From NCBI GenBank assembly GCA_003313425.1, contig NHZP01000012.1, forward strand, positions 310,001-374,000: a stretch of 64,000 nucleotides of DNA, read 5' to 3'. Position 1 is the first letter of the stretch, and each line of letters begins with the position of its first letter. Below are positions 1-11,328 of this stretch, in pieces. The DNA comes from Pseudopyrenochaeta lycopersici. Taxonomy: Eukaryota; Ascomycota; Dothideomycetes; Pleosporales; Pseudopyrenochaetaceae. The notes beneath the pieces are model-generated. The model was not told where the DNA came from, searched no databases, and saw nothing but the letters and a program-made list of their open reading frames with translations. Both the position numbers and the translations under genes were made by a program.

Positions 1-779
1 GATCGGTCTCTCGTGCATTTGTACGGAAACCCATTTTGAGGACAACTCTCGAGTATGCAAGGTTGTCATTTAAGATCTTGGCAAGCTCTGGAAAGTGCCA
101 GCCATACCATTCCTTGACTCTCATTGCGTATGTGTTGAGTTGCTTGTCGAGCACGTCCAGGCTAGCAATGCTCTGGATAATCATCGTGTCCACTTTATCG
201 GGGGAAAACTTGAGCTTGTGCCGGGAGAGCGAATGGGCAAGACCCAGGCGGGTTGAGTCCATCTCGGCAGGAATGAGGTCTGGAACGAGCGACGTCATGT
301 GTTCGCGGATGGCGCGGTAGACATCCTGTGTCGATGAGTCGGAGATAGGCTTGATCGACAGGCCCGGGACTTGGGCAATGGAATTGGCGAGCTTGGGGTC
401 CGCGACGGCCACTGCCACATGTTAGTTGCACGTCTTCTCTGTCTATGGCGCAACCGGCAAGGGCGTACATGATGCCTTGGTTTCGTCCTTGAGCTCCTGC
501 AGCAGGTTGGACAGCATGGGGCTGACCTTGCCGTCGGTCAATGCCGCGGCTTCGTTCAGCGCTGTGACGGCATTCTCAAATTTCTGGAAGCGCTTGAGCT
601 TCAATGCATCCACCACTGAGGAAACATCCTTGGCAAGCTCGTCGCCCTTTCCGAGCAGCTTCTTGTCCTTTGACTTGAACAGGGCATAACCCGCGCTGCA
701 CTCTCCAGTTAGCTTTCTCGGCCGTGCAGCGATGCGGCGAGCAGGCGTACCTCGTCTCGGTCAAGATAAACAGTCCCAT
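1..779 (-). CDS. NOP58: NOP58, box C/D snoRNP core protein (5' part, runs off the window)
   Basis: Minus-strand gene with ATG at 779-777 and exons 779-751, 695-469 and 411-1; the 3' end lies beyond the window edge. Joining at introns 750-696 and 468-412 gives an N-terminus beginning MGLFILTETSAGYALFK, the NOP5NT start of Nop58. It runs into the conserved coiled-coil stretch with ELDKQLNTYAMRVKEWYG and WHFPELAKILND. Nop58 is a nucleolar scaffold that binds box C/D snoRNAs with Nop56, fibrillarin and Snu13 to direct 2'-O-methylation of rRNA. The Nop domain and the lysine-rich KKE tail would lie outside the window. It shares a 251-base upstream region with the plus-strand actin-related gene. Identity is firm because length, residue order and splice phases all agree. 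Confidence 0.93.
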
Positions 780-1030
780 GGCTCCTTCTGTGTCTGGTCG
801 CCGGTGTGCTGTATTCCGTCGCGGCTACCCCTTGGAGCTGTGTGGGTGCGTGGTCTGGGAAGTCGCAATGGGGATTGTGCGCAGTGCATGCCGTTGTGGG
901 AGCTTTGAGAAAAAAGTTCGAAGTGCCAAGCCCACCAAGACGCTAGCCCCCGAAAGAGTTAGGCGCCGCCGGTACACCGTGTAGTGATCTCATTGTGTGT
1001 GAGTGCAGGTTAAATACCAAACCACCCACA
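780..1030. promoter_or_regulatory. Divergent promoter region between NOP58 and the Arp10-like gene
   Basis: This 251-base interval separates the two ATGs of oppositely transcribed genes, so it must hold both core promoters and 5' leaders. I see no clear TATA box or defined factor site. The assignment rests on position alone. Confidence 0.5.
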
Positions 1031-2734
1031 ATGGCGGCGCCTGCCAGCGACCGCAAACCTCCTGCACCCCTGCACCGCTCTGCTCGAGGAACTACGCCGC
1101 GCCTGGCTGACCTCGCTTCCACCCCCGAGTCGCCACGCACACCGCTCCTGCGCTCCATCTCCTCCACATTTGGCTCGCCTGGAGCTGCATTCCGTACAGA
1201 GGATGAGTACGTCGTAATCGAACTTGGCTCCCGCTTCGTGCGCGGCGGCTTCCCCGGCGAGAGTGCCCCGCGATGCACCCTCCCCTTTGGCCCCGACACG
1301 CAACGCAGAGTAGGCGACTACAGGCAATGGGACCCCGAGTATACGCAGAAAAGGAGGAAGCGCAAGCGAGGGCAGGATTGGGCTCAGGACCACCAGCTGT
1401 GGAGCATGCATCTGGCCGGCCTGGACCTGGGGCTTGTCGAGGACAAGTTGGAAAGAGCCCTGCGGTCCATGTATAACAAATACTTTCTACTGGACACCAA
1501 ACCGCGCCGTATCCTGCTAGCCATGCCACCGCGCATGCCCCATCCGCTTATTTCCACAGTGCTGGACGTTTTGTTCTCAAGCTTTCAGGCACCGACCATT
1601 ACTCTTATGTCGAATCCTGTCTTGTCCACAGTGGCGGCAGGTCTACGGTCAGCACTGGTTGTCGACATTGGCTGGGCAGAAACACTGGTTACCGCAGTCT
1701 GCGAGTATCGGGAAGTGCAAGAGAAGCGCACTATTCGAGCAGGCAAGCTACTCAGCGAACACATGGCCAAGCTCCTGAATGCTGAACTGGACGACGATGC
1801 CGATCCAGGCGCACCAAAGGCGGATGTATCGTTCGAAGAGGCTGAAGAAGTGCTCACCCGTGTCGCATGGTGCAAACCGCACCCAAAATCAAACCGGAGA
1901 ACCATGTACTTTCCCGCCCGGGAGGCGCCTGTGTTGGAAGAATTCGAGGACGCTGTCGAGTCGCCGCCGCCTACTATCACCATCCCGTTCCCGAGACATA
2001 CACCGCCAACCGAACTCAAAGTCCAATTCGCATCCCTTGCTAAGCCCGCGGAAACCGCGCTTTTTGCATCAGATCTAGCTCTCAACGAATTTGATGACGA
2101 AGACCTTCCTCTCCACCACCTCGTGTACCGCACACTCGTTGCTCTCCCGGTCGATGTTCGCAGACTGTGTATGTCTCGCATCGTTATTACGGGTGGAGTT
2201 TCGCAACTACCCGGCCTGAAAACCCGCCTTTTGAAAGAACTCGAAGCACTTGTGCAAGTTCGCGGTTGGGATCCAGTGAAGAGTTACGGGAAAGCCAGCG
2301 CCCAGCACGAAGAACGACTTCGGTATCAGCGAGATGAGTGGGAAGCAAAGATGAAAAGAGATCAGGAGAGGATTCTGTCCGGGATGGAACCTTCCAATCC
2401 ACCACCACTTGGTTTCCAAGAGCCCGAAGCAGATCCAACTGATATAAAACTTGGAGATTTAGCCCTTCGCAATGGCCCACCGCGCGAAACCTTGGTTGGT
2501 GGCACGATTAGAGGTGTAGAAACGCTGGGTGCGTGGGCAGGTGCGAGTCTTGTCGCACAGCAGCGCGTGAAAGGAATTGTGGAAATTGAACGAGAGCGGT
2601 ACCTCAAGGACGGGTTGCAGGGTGCATCAAAAGAGAAGGAGGTTTCTGTCATACAACAACGACAGAGCCTGGGTCCGGGGATGGCGATGAAAGGTGGGGA
2701 GAGGGCGAGCTGGACATTAGGTGTATGGGCTTGA
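1031..2734 (+). CDS. Actin-related protein, Arp10/dynactin-pointed-end type
   Basis: Intronless 567-residue protein. I chose the ATG at 1031 because the frame upstream of it has no other ATG and it is followed by a plausible MAAPASDRK start. After a low-complexity Ser/Pro-rich leader the actin fold begins near residue 58 with DEYVVIELGSRFVRGGFPGE, the phosphate-loop-1 region of divergent actins. It continues with RRILLAMPPRMPHPL, a SALVVDIGWAETLVT phosphate-loop-2 equivalent, and the late actin-type motif IVITGGVSQLPGL. This pattern, with weak nucleotide-binding loops and a charged insert, resembles fungal Arp10 (Neurospora ropy-type), a pointed-end subunit of the dynactin complex that supports dynein transport. 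Another divergent Arp is possible, but a conventional actin or Arp1-3 is not. Confidence 0.75.
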   Translation: MAAPASDRKPPAPLHRSARGTTPRLADLASTPESPRTPLLRSISSTFGSPGAAFRTEDEYVVIELGSRFVRGGFPGESAPRCTLPFGPDTQRRVGDYRQWDPEYTQKRRKRKRGQDWAQDHQLWSMHLAGLDLGLVEDKLERALRSMYNKYFLLDTKPRRILLAMPPRMPHPLISTVLDVLFSSFQAPTITLMSNPVLSTVAAGLRSALVVDIGWAETLVTAVCEYREVQEKRTIRAGKLLSEHMAKLLNAELDDDADPGAPKADVSFEEAEEVLTRVAWCKPHPKSNRRTMYFPAREAPVLEEFEDAVESPPPTITIPFPRHTPPTELKVQFASLAKPAETALFASDLALNEFDDEDLPLHHLVYRTLVALPVDVRRLCMSRIVITGGVSQLPGLKTRLLKELEALVQVRGWDPVKSYGKASAQHEERLRYQRDEWEAKMKRDQERILSGMEPSNPPPLGFQEPEADPTDIKLGDLALRNGPPRETLVGGTIRGVETLGAWAGASLVAQQRVKGIVEIERERYLKDGLQGASKEKEVSVIQQRQSLGPGMAMKGGERASWTLGVWA

Positions 2735-3966
2735 GGCTCTTCCCCACGAAGAGCAAGCGACCTAGCAACACTACCAGAGCATATGGGCGATTCAGCATTT
2801 TAGCGGATTGCATATTTTGATACCCCTTTAGCTATTCTATTTCACACTTGCCTTGAAGTGGCCGTCCTTGGCTTCAGTCTGGCAATTTTCATCATCCTGC
2901 TTGTTCAATCCCACGAACATGGACGCTCAGTCCTTACTTGAGTCTTGGCCAAGGCCACCACGCCAGGTGCGCAAATAGCCGCCTTGAACTGATCTTTGCT
3001 TTCTTAGCCCTTTACTGATCAGAACTAACATCTGGCTGTACAAGCGTCAATGCAAACAGGCCACCAGGAGAGTGTATACAGGAAGGGCCGCTCGAGGCTT
3101 TGACAACTGTTAGCTTTTCACAGAAGATCTTTGGACATAATCTTAGTCAGATAAGTTATTAATTTCCGTAAGTGGGAACCTTGGCAGGGCATTGGTTTAG
3201 CAAAATATGTATGCAATACAATAGCTGGTAGAATAGCACCTCTGGGTGTCCAGGGGAGACCACTTCCGGACATTGCGTCTTGGTGACAATTCGTTCTCAT
3301 CAATGGCCTATCCAGTGATCAAATACAGTGTAGGACATTAATTGTAGTATTGCTTCAAGAAGAAGTAAACATTGAGGGTTGATGAAGGAGTTCATCTCAG
3401 ACTTTCTAGATTCAAGGCTTCTACACTTTCGCGCCAATGTTCCTAGGACTAGCACCTCACAAGGCTGTACCTCATATTCCGCCTGAACTCAGCCTGCACT
3501 TCTAGATTTTGGTGGCATCAACACCGAACAGGCTTCCAATGCGTCGTCTGTGCGGAAACTCATGGACATGGAGTGGCGTCAAGTCTGTGGAAGTATACCT
3601 TGCTAACAACGCAAAATTCTTGAAACGATACAAGAAATCATATTTCCTTCAATGGATCAGCCTTTCAATGAGCATTCTGCATGTGGTTGGGTAAATTCGC
3701 TTAGCTTGCTAGGTAGCCCTGCATAATGGTCCTCCTTTTTTGTCCACTCAGGAAGACAGCTACCCGAAATAAGCCAATAAGGCAGACCAAAAACCCACCA
3801 ACTCAGCAAGTCCGCAACTCGATATCTCCGCAGCCCACATGCCCAGTTGCGCTCAAGTGACCAATCGAATTACTTCTAGTATCCTTTAAAGTCGGGGCCC
3901 TCCCTATTGTGAGACGTCCCTCACCATCCACCAAGGCCCCTCTCAACGTCCTTCACTTAGTAAGAA
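2735..3966. other. Intergenic, no gene seen
   Basis: About 1.2 kb between the Arp10-like gene and the zinc-finger gene. Only short unconvincing frames occur and there is no repeat or RNA gene I can support. A CT-rich stretch near 3895-3960 (ending just before the ATG at 3967) may be the pyrimidine-rich leader of the downstream gene. Confidence 0.5.
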
Positions 3967-5535
3967 ATGGACGTTGGCCATTCTACAGAGTTTTCTGATT
4001 GGTTTTGTTACGCCACCTCAGAAAAATGGCCTGAACTCAATGGTGACCCACAAGGCGAGGCTCATCAAGACGACTCCTTTCTTTGGGATGACATTACTTC
4101 TCACTCCATGGATGACCTTCAGTCGAACTTTTACGTGGCGGTACGTTACTTTAATAAAAACTCTCATTCGTAGGCCTCTAATTGACCGAACAGAACTCAA
4201 CGGCGTCGTCGCCCGCAGACAACAATCGCGTCACAAGCCGAAACAACAACCCGAATCCTCAGACTTCGGCGCCATCGACTTCTGGATCCTACAACGTGTC
4301 TCCAAGATATCCGAATGGCGCTTTCGCATGTCCCATATACGAAGAAGATTTACAACTAGGTCAGTCTCGCAGCTGCACAGGGCTAAGCGCTCAGACTATG
4401 TCGGATGTACGCCGGCACGTGTGTCGTGCACATGCTCAGTATGTAAAGCTGTGTCCTACCTGCAAAGAGGATTTTATCAATCAGACCGAGTTCGAAAGTG
4501 CTCATGGAGAACTTTGCGCTACTCAACCTCAGAGGCAGCGCAGAGGTCTCGCTGCGGACACGCAATGGAAATCGCTGTATGCCAAATTGAGTATAGATCG
4601 GATGGGGCAATCAGTTGGCAGTACGTTCACTCAAATACGCAGATGCTCATCTTTGAACCTTTCTAGATCTTCTTACACTATTATGTGGAACCACTGGTAC
4701 ATCAAGTGAAAGAATCGTTACAACAAGTCATACTGCCAATACTCCCTCAGAAACAGTGTGGGACTCTTTTCGAGAGCTACCTATAGTTCCAAATACTTCA
4801 GCAAAACAACCAGCGACGCCGGCTACGGTAAACTTTTCAGCACCCTGTGAGCTTGTCTCCTCGAAAGATGAGGAGAGAATGTCTTCCAATCATATTGAGG
4901 GCTTAGATCGTGCTCCTCCTGATCATTTGTTGCTTGCTAGAGCACGAGGTTTTGATTCAGTTTCGCCTTCAACTCATAACGCACCGCGGAGAGACAATGT
5001 GGGTTTTACTTACCCAAATCCTGAATAAATCACTAATAATCAACTCAAGTAGAGTGAGCACGGCTGGTGCGGGTACTCAGAGGCATATTGCAGCGTCCCT
5101 ATGCGAGACGACCGTCGGAAAGCATATCATTCTGAGATCAAAAACAAAGCATCTTCAGCTTTCGCTCATCAAAATGACGGGAACCGAAAGCTTAGTGAGT
5201 ATCTACCAAAGGAGGCTGATGATTTCAGAGCAAACGTTAGTGATGTAGAGTTACTTTCAGAAAGCCTGGACTTTGAAACTGAATACTCCGTACCTTGTCC
5301 GTATCACTGCGGAACTATCTTGACCGGGGTTCATGCTCTGGGAAACCTCACGCGGCACGTCAAGTCACAGTCCTGTAACGGCTCTAGGGGAACCAAAATT
5401 AAGTTTCCCTGTCCAATTGAGGGCTGTGAAAAAGAATATACGAGGTCAGACGGGTTGCGAGTACATATGCGAAGGCGCCATGGGGCGCCGCCGCCGCCGT
5501 CTACGGAGCAACTGAGAGATGATGAAGATATTTGA
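3967..5535 (+). CDS. C2H2 zinc-finger protein, four exons
   Basis: Exons 3967-4140, 4194-4620, 4667-4998 and 5053-5535 join in phase to give 471 residues. Introns are 53, 46 and 54 bases with GT...AG ends, and the third has a CTAAT branch-like site. The N-terminus is acidic (SDWFCYATSEKWPEL). The middle carries degenerate Cys/His clusters (FACPIYEEDL, DVRRHVCRAH, CPTCKEDF) followed by WKSLYAKL, an arrangement common in lineage-expanded fungal C2H2 proteins. The C-terminus has a Cys/His cluster starting CPYHCGTIL and ending with LTRHVKSQSC, then a classical finger with CPIEGCEKEYTRSDGLRVH. It is probably a nuclear DNA-binding protein, with target unknown. The exon 2/3 junction is the least certain; another splice would shift the middle segment. 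Confidence 0.75.
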
Positions 5536-6444
5536 CACGCTAACTTTGTTTCTAATTACTCTGAATAACTAGAAAACGTTAATCATACTGCCTTGTTATC
5601 TAGTGTGGATGTTACGCGTGCAACAGCACAACTAGCTGCCCCATTAATTCAACTCACATAGCGTAGCTCCCTCGGTCTGGGGCCTTAGGACGTCTCAGTA
5701 GAAGTTCAAGAATAAAATGAGTGCAATCAGTGTCTAGCTCCCACACCCAAAGCCCTGGGTTGGGACACAGGAGTAAAGCGGACCACCAATCATTTGCGTA
5801 ACATTAGCCGCTCTTCCAACGCTTTTCTAAGACTGCCTTGATATCAGTATTTTCTACCAGTGCCGATCTGCTGTCGAAGCAACATGATAGTCGCGTCTCG
5901 CGTGAATAGAGTTGCATCACGATGCTTTGGAGCTGGTTCTCCGTACGTAGCGCACTCCCAGAAAAGAATTTAAGCTTTTGAGAAAGCTCTCGCAATTGAA
6001 AACTGAGATCATATCGCCAGTTCCAAAATACCCAAAGCGGTTCAAGAATTCGTCGCTGAGAAAGAGGTGTAAGTCGACGATTATCGAGGAAATATCACTC
6101 AACTCATAGAATAACTAGAAACGATGCAGTCCTGACTTTGAATCTGAGCACAACCAAGAGAACTTAGCTTTTTGAGGAGTCGACGACTTGGAACTGCGAT
6201 TCTGATTTTCCACTCCAGTCATTCGTGAGGCGAAGTTTCCTTGCAAAACAATAGCCAACAAACTAGAAGTGTTTATGACGCATTTCTTACGCAACTGAGC
6301 GAACTGGTAACAGATTGCATGAATCAAGTGCCAAGAGCGGAGACATTCTAAACTACGCAAACAAGTCTACAAAAGATATAGACCGTTAACAGCCGTCAAT
6401 CTATACCGCTTGATATAATTTCCGATTCTAGCATATTTCAAGGC
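5536..6444. other. Intergenic with degenerate minus-strand open frames
   Basis: About 0.9 kb. On the minus strand, 6360-6115 and 6100-5804 hold open frames of 60-100 codons. A possible splice acceptor (pyrimidine-rich, ending CTCAG) at about 6058 would join them. The downstream frame has a plausible amphipathic character (LRELSQKLKFF) but no ATG-led complete gene, and I recognise no family. It may be a decayed gene end. Confidence 0.35.
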
Positions 6445-7703
6445 CTAGTCCACGATCTGCTTGTTGAACCTGTCGATTCCTGCCTCTCCCTTCGATACCC
6501 TTCGGACATGGCGGGCCTCAGGGGCTCTAACAAATTGTTAGTAGCTTACTTTGGGCAGCATTGGCAATACACTTACATATCTCCCTCTACCTTCCGATAT
6601 ACCAGGGAATCCACCCATTCCCCTTTACTCTCCCATGCCTCCTTGGTGAGGCTGTGCCTCTCGAAACCAAGCCTCTCGGCGAGTTTCCAACTTCCCGTAT
6701 TCCGCGGATCGCATTCAATTTCCAGTTCCCATTTCCCTCCATCCTTCGCGCCTCTAGTTTTGTTCGTCAAAGCCTCAATGAATGCTGTCATTGCTTCGGT
6801 CGCAAACCCTTGGCCCTGTACACGGGGGAGGAAAGAGAACCAGAGCGACGCGTGAGTGACCTGCTTGATCGTTTTCTCGCCAGGAAGTTTGTCGTAGCTG
6901 GTAGGAGAGAGTTTGGCGCCAACGCGGCCGACGAAGCAGCCTTCATGTTCTACTGCGAGTTCAAAGTTGGTACGTGGAACGGCGTTGTGGTTACGAATGT
7001 TGTCCAAAACCAGCTGCCGTGCTTGTTCCTTGGTTCTAGGTGGCCACGTCTGATATCGCGCGTTCTCCTCATTTGATTCTAGTTCGAAGTACCCGTCAAC
7101 GTCTTTCATCACGAACTCACGCAACAGCAAACGCTGTGTCTTCAAAGCGCCGAATCTCTCGCCTTTCATGTTCGCTTTATCGATAGCTGCTAACTCTTGT
7201 CTGCTCAGAATTCCTGAAGCTTTGAGGATCTTTTGAATTACCGCCCCTTTCGCCTCAATGTAATCGATGATGTTGGTGTTTTTGGCGGCAAGATCTAGCT
7301 TCACACGCGCATATTCGTCTCGTAAGTCTGAGTTTGAGCGTAGCGTTTCACGCAATCCAAGATGGTTGCGGGTTTGCGTAGCGCCATCAACGCACACGTA
7401 GATGTTGTGGCGCGTTGACTGCTTAGGGTCCTTGAAGACATGCCGATCAACAATGCCGAGCTCGCCCAGATAGTCGAATTTTCCATTCGTGATAAGGGCA
7501 TCGATGGAGGGTTGCACATTTTCTCGGGCAACGATAATGTCAACGTCGATGATAGGCTTTGCAGCGAGGCCTGGCACGGATGTGCTGCCTACATGTTCAA
7601 TAGAGACGTACGTCACACCTCGTAGGTACGCTTCGAGCTCGGATTTGACTGTTTCGAACTGTTGAGGCCACTCTGGATTGTACTGTTCAACAATAACAGA
7701 CAT
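6445..7703 (-). CDS. GrpB-like nucleotidyltransferase fused to GNAT acetyltransferase
   Basis: Exon 1 is 7703-6577 and exon 2 is 6526-6445. The 50-base intron has textbook signals (GTAAGT, CTAAC, TTAG). If it is unspliced, the protein stops three bases later, so splicing adds a 27-residue tail. Total is 402 residues. Residues 1 to about 170 are a GrpB/UPF0157 domain, part of the nucleotidyltransferase superfamily. It starts at the family's usual MSVIVEQYNPEW and has HVGSTSVPGL and DVD (53-55). Residues of about 195-370 are a GNAT N-acetyltransferase of the RimJ/RimL type, with RLLLREF, an acetyl-CoA loop around RVQGQGFATEA, and NTGSWKLAERLGF. An upstream ATG at 7822 could add an N-terminal extension through a 41-base intron (7785-7745), but the family start favours 7703. 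Substrates of both domains are unknown. Confidence 0.85.
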
Positions 7704-9979
7704 ATTGCTACTCTGTCGAGAGTTCAAGAGTGATGCGTTCAAGGCTGGCGACGTGATTTGAAGTAGATAAGTCGGTTACACTTACCTTTTACGTCAATTG
7801 TCGTGTTCCCCAATGTGCGCATTAGGCCTGCAGAAGCAGGATTGGGAGAATGTGACGACAGACAAGAACGGGAGGAAAAAATGGCCCGACGATACAGATT
7901 AAAGATCGTGGCTATACAAACTGCCAAGCAGTCGCTTGTGCATGCAGCTTGATGCAGCGCGGAGACCACCACCCCGCCCTTTTCGATTGCAGCCCAACGC
8001 TGCGTGGCATCCATGAATGTGCTAATTGTGCCTCTTAATCCGAATCTCAGGCATTTTTGCATACTGTGGCGCTGCATCTTCGTACTTCGACGCAAGCAAT
8101 GCAACCTCCCGTTTCCTTTAACTATACCCTTAAGGTCTTGTCTACTATCATCGAGGATAGCTTCGATAGGCCACGTCAATATTGAATGTAAGCGCTACAA
8201 CTACCAGAGGCAGCAGCAGCATTATAGTGCGTGTCTGCAGGGTTTAGGTTCAGCGCCCTTTCAGCTTGCTCCAGATGAGGCTCAATGTCATACGCCAAGC
8301 TCCGGATTTCTCACAAGTCGACGCACCATTCCGAAGTTCCCGCCCTTCATTCAGAAGGGAACGAAGCGTCACTTCCTCTTCGCTTACCTGAATCTCTAGT
8401 ATCCAATAAGATAATCTCGTAACGTAGCAGGATTTATATTTTAAGGCACAAACCTGGAGGTGCCTTTACATGGATGAATTTTGAAGAAGCTCTTGTTTAT
8501 TGAAACGGGAACGTGTTTGCGCCGATCTACAGCGACAATGGATCTAGAGCTTGTATTGCTGCCTGGTACAAAAGAAATAAGCTAGGACGAGCGCTCTTAT
8601 CCCGGATTTGCACTCTCAACGAACTGATATTACTAGCTGTGGCGTGGCTCTGGCGCATCACGGAGGTTTGGCTGACGGCGTCCATGTCACCTCAACAATG
8701 ACTCCATTGCACCGTTTGCGCAGCCCTAAGATTGTAAGTTCATTAAATATTTCATATAGGCTTCTACGACCGTGATATTTGGAGGTGAACGGGTGAGCCC
8801 ACGAGCGGGTATCAACCAGTCGGGCCTGGAGAGTTGTCACACGCTGGGTCGCGATGGAGGGACATCATGAACAAGGGTCCTACAGTCATGCTTTTATAAA
8901 TGAACAACGAACGGGAGAGCCAAATCGGCATCATTGGACGGCAACTTTCAGTTTACACAAGCCCGCGATTGAGGCGGATGCCTGGTCAATGGACAAGCTT
9001 TGACGCTTTTGTGACGCTAATGCAGTGATCATCAAGCAGGATGGATGACTAATTTTAGGTCATGTTATCGTTGACTCCCCTGAAAACATCTTCTTGAGCA
9101 ACACTTTCGAATCACATGAAAATAGCATACTTCTCCTTTCGAAAGAAAATCATCGTTTCAGCTGCCCGGCGCAAATTCGCGCAGTCGTGTGGCATGATGG
9201 AAGGTTGTACCATAGACTGATGATACAGTACTACCAAAACATTAACCCCAGTACCATTATTTTTGCCAACTGTACTCCATTTTGTGTGAGCAGAAACCAC
9301 TAATGCCTAAACGGTTCTAACATCTTTAGTCCTTATAGCAATATCAATAATAATATCCTCACAGATTTTTAAATGCCAAGCATTTTGCACCCGTTTACAG
9401 AGCTAGTTCGATTATAAGCCCCCCTCTAAATAGAAGCCGCCCAGGTGCTGCGGAGGAAACACGGGGCTTCTTTTCGAGCTTATATGGTATTACGAACTAA
9501 ATTTTACTGTCTAGGATGTCCAAGCTGAAAATCCTCATCTGTGGCGGTGTTCCATTATACGGATGTGGAGATTGCAACGGTGCTTAGCCCGGGTTTTATA
9601 AGACTGGCATTCGGCCTAACAGCGTTACAGTTACTGTTGAGCCTGACGAGGCTGATTGTCTACTTTTAGACGAGGCGACGCTGCTCTTGTTCGCTACTCT
9701 GCAAGTTTGCTGTCGAACTTTTTCGTTGTGTCGAGGTTACCGTAACCAGCCGTTCGCTATTCCCAACTGCATGGTTCCTTTCGTACTCTCCTTGGACTCA
9801 TAACAACGGGCGCAACCTCGCACCAATCCTTTTTGGACCCCTGAAGCTTGCAGTCAAATTCGGCTTTGTCTCCATCGCACTGCGTGTGTCGCACAAATTA
9901 TCTTCTACGCGGCTACTTGTTTCTTCATCTTTGAATACTTCTTCGCTTGTAGCAGTTATTACATCGCTCAAAGAGCATC
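7704..9979. other. Intergenic, no gene supported
   Basis: About 2.3 kb. The left end probably contains the leader of the GrpB-GNAT gene, with a possible 41-base 5' intron at 7785-7745. The rest is of ordinary composition with scattered stops. A short frame at 9516 starts like an FAD-monooxygenase N-terminus (MSKLKILICGG) but stops after 23 codons. Confidence 0.45.
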
Positions 9980-10520
9980 ATGACCACTATCCAGAATCAG
10001 GAATGGCATCATAGTGGCTCTGCGTGTTGCTCGCCTATCGGGACCTGTATGGCACATTTCTCGCCTTGGACAACAATATATTGACAAGTTTGACAGGCTG
10101 CTTATCGTGGTGGTGCCCATGCATAGTGTACGGCCGCACACGACATCGCGCCCAGAACAATGGCAATATGAATGGCTACTCGAGCTGCAACTATAGCGTA
10201 TTTATCCCTTTCCTGTCTTTCGCTCTTTTACTAATACCTACCATTAGTGTGCCGCATTCTGCGGCCTGTCCTGCATTGGAATCTCGTTCATCTTACCCAT
10301 GATTAATCGTGGGGACATTAGAGCAAAGTATCACCTCAAAGGCAATGGATGCACCGACTGCCTCTGTGCCTGCTGCTGTGGACCATGTGATGTTACGCAA
10401 CAGGACAAGGAAGTCATGTATCGAGAGCAACAGAAACAACCCTTCCTAACGCAGCCGGAGAAGGAGGGAACGATGAATTACCAGCCGCAACAACAGCAAC
10501 CGCAGTTCCACCATGGATGA
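9980..10520 (+). CDS. PLAC8-family cysteine-rich membrane-associated protein
   Basis: Exons 9980-10046, 10097-10197 and 10248-10520, separated by two 50-base introns, give 146 residues. The joined protein carries the PLAC8 signature from the N-terminus on: EWHHSGSACC, then GTCCLSWWCPCIVYGRT, a short hydrophobic segment (CGLSCIGISFIL), RGDIRAKYHLKGNGCTDC, and the cysteine run CLCACCCGPCDVTQQDKEV. The tail is Gln-rich. Fungal members are small plasma-membrane proteins related to plant PCR/FW2.2 proteins, linked to metal handling or cell-size control. The exact role here is unknown. Frame agreement across both introns makes the model firm. No single exon alone shows the domain. Confidence 0.88.
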
Positions 10521-10977
10521 GCGATGAAAAGGGCCCTGGGGGTCATGATGGGAAGGGGTAGTTGAAGTCACTTTGAGCTCTTTTGTTCAGGGCACATCTC
10601 TGTTTGCGTCGATGCCAATAGGAGACAATCTCGTCTGGCCTTGCGGTTTGCCCAATGGTAATTTGCCTTTTGAGTCACAATCAGATCTACTTAAATTCAT
10701 TATCCGGGATAAATGATGATGCGACAAGCCACAATTGATATCGACAGGTGAAATGTCTTCCAATTTGGGCATCTATCGCAAATCTTAATCAAGCCAAGCC
10801 ATCACATCATGACCACTAGGACTAAAGGGACGTACAGCCACTGTGTAGGACTATAATTTGCATTTTCGACAAGGTTGGACTCTTTTCGAAAGTCTATCAT
10901 TGCTGCACTCTATGGGAGGTCCTGTATTTGCTCCACGGTTCGCATTTTGGACCCGTATAGACAACGGATGCTCTTTG

Positions 10978-11029
<52 letters not shown>

Positions 11030-11328
11030 CACAGCGCACGTGCAAAGTACTAGTCTCGAAGGTGTAACTGTACATTGTGGAAGCGGCCACAGCTGGGAGA
11101 CGCGTGTTAGAGCTAAAAACTCATCTGGCAAGTTGGGGCGTATTCCACACCAGCCCTCTGGGGCACGAAGACAACCTCATCTTCCATGTCCGCGATGGCA
11201 CCTTTACAGTGCTAGCAGGCTTTGAAATGCGCAGGTAGTTATCAATCAGAGGTCTGAGGATAGGTCCCTCCCCGATTCTGGGTTTCTTTGTCGAACAGTC
11301 AAAAGCGTAATCAAGCCGGGAGTACTGT
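10521..11328. other. Intergenic region holding a TG microsatellite
   Basis: About 0.8 kb between convergent genes (the PLAC8 gene and the 3' end of the EAF gene). It contains a long TG dinucleotide tract, listed separately. No gene is seen. Confidence 0.5.
10979..11028. repeat. (TG)25 microsatellite
   Basis: Fifty bases of uninterrupted TG on the plus strand (CA on the minus). It lies outside any supported gene. Such tracts are length-variable and can adopt Z-DNA. Confidence 0.98.

Noticed and set aside
7739..8179. Minus-strand 146-codon frame upstream of GrpB-GNAT
   Set aside because: No domain is visible. Only its last codons could join the gene through a 41-base intron, and the family start at 7703 fits better.
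8004..8399. Plus-strand 131-codon frame
   Set aside because: Low coding character, overlaps the opposite-strand leader region, and shows no recognisable motif.
9516..9760. Frame starting MSKLKILICGG, like an FAD-dependent monooxygenase N-terminus
   Set aside because: It stops after 23 codons, lacks the GxGxxG continuation, and no downstream frame continues the family, so at most it is a tiny relic.
9700..9830. Stretch whose complement contains AGTACGAAAGGAACC, like the sarcin-ricin loop of large-subunit rRNA
   Set aside because: Only about 15 bases agree and the flanks do not match rRNA as I know it.
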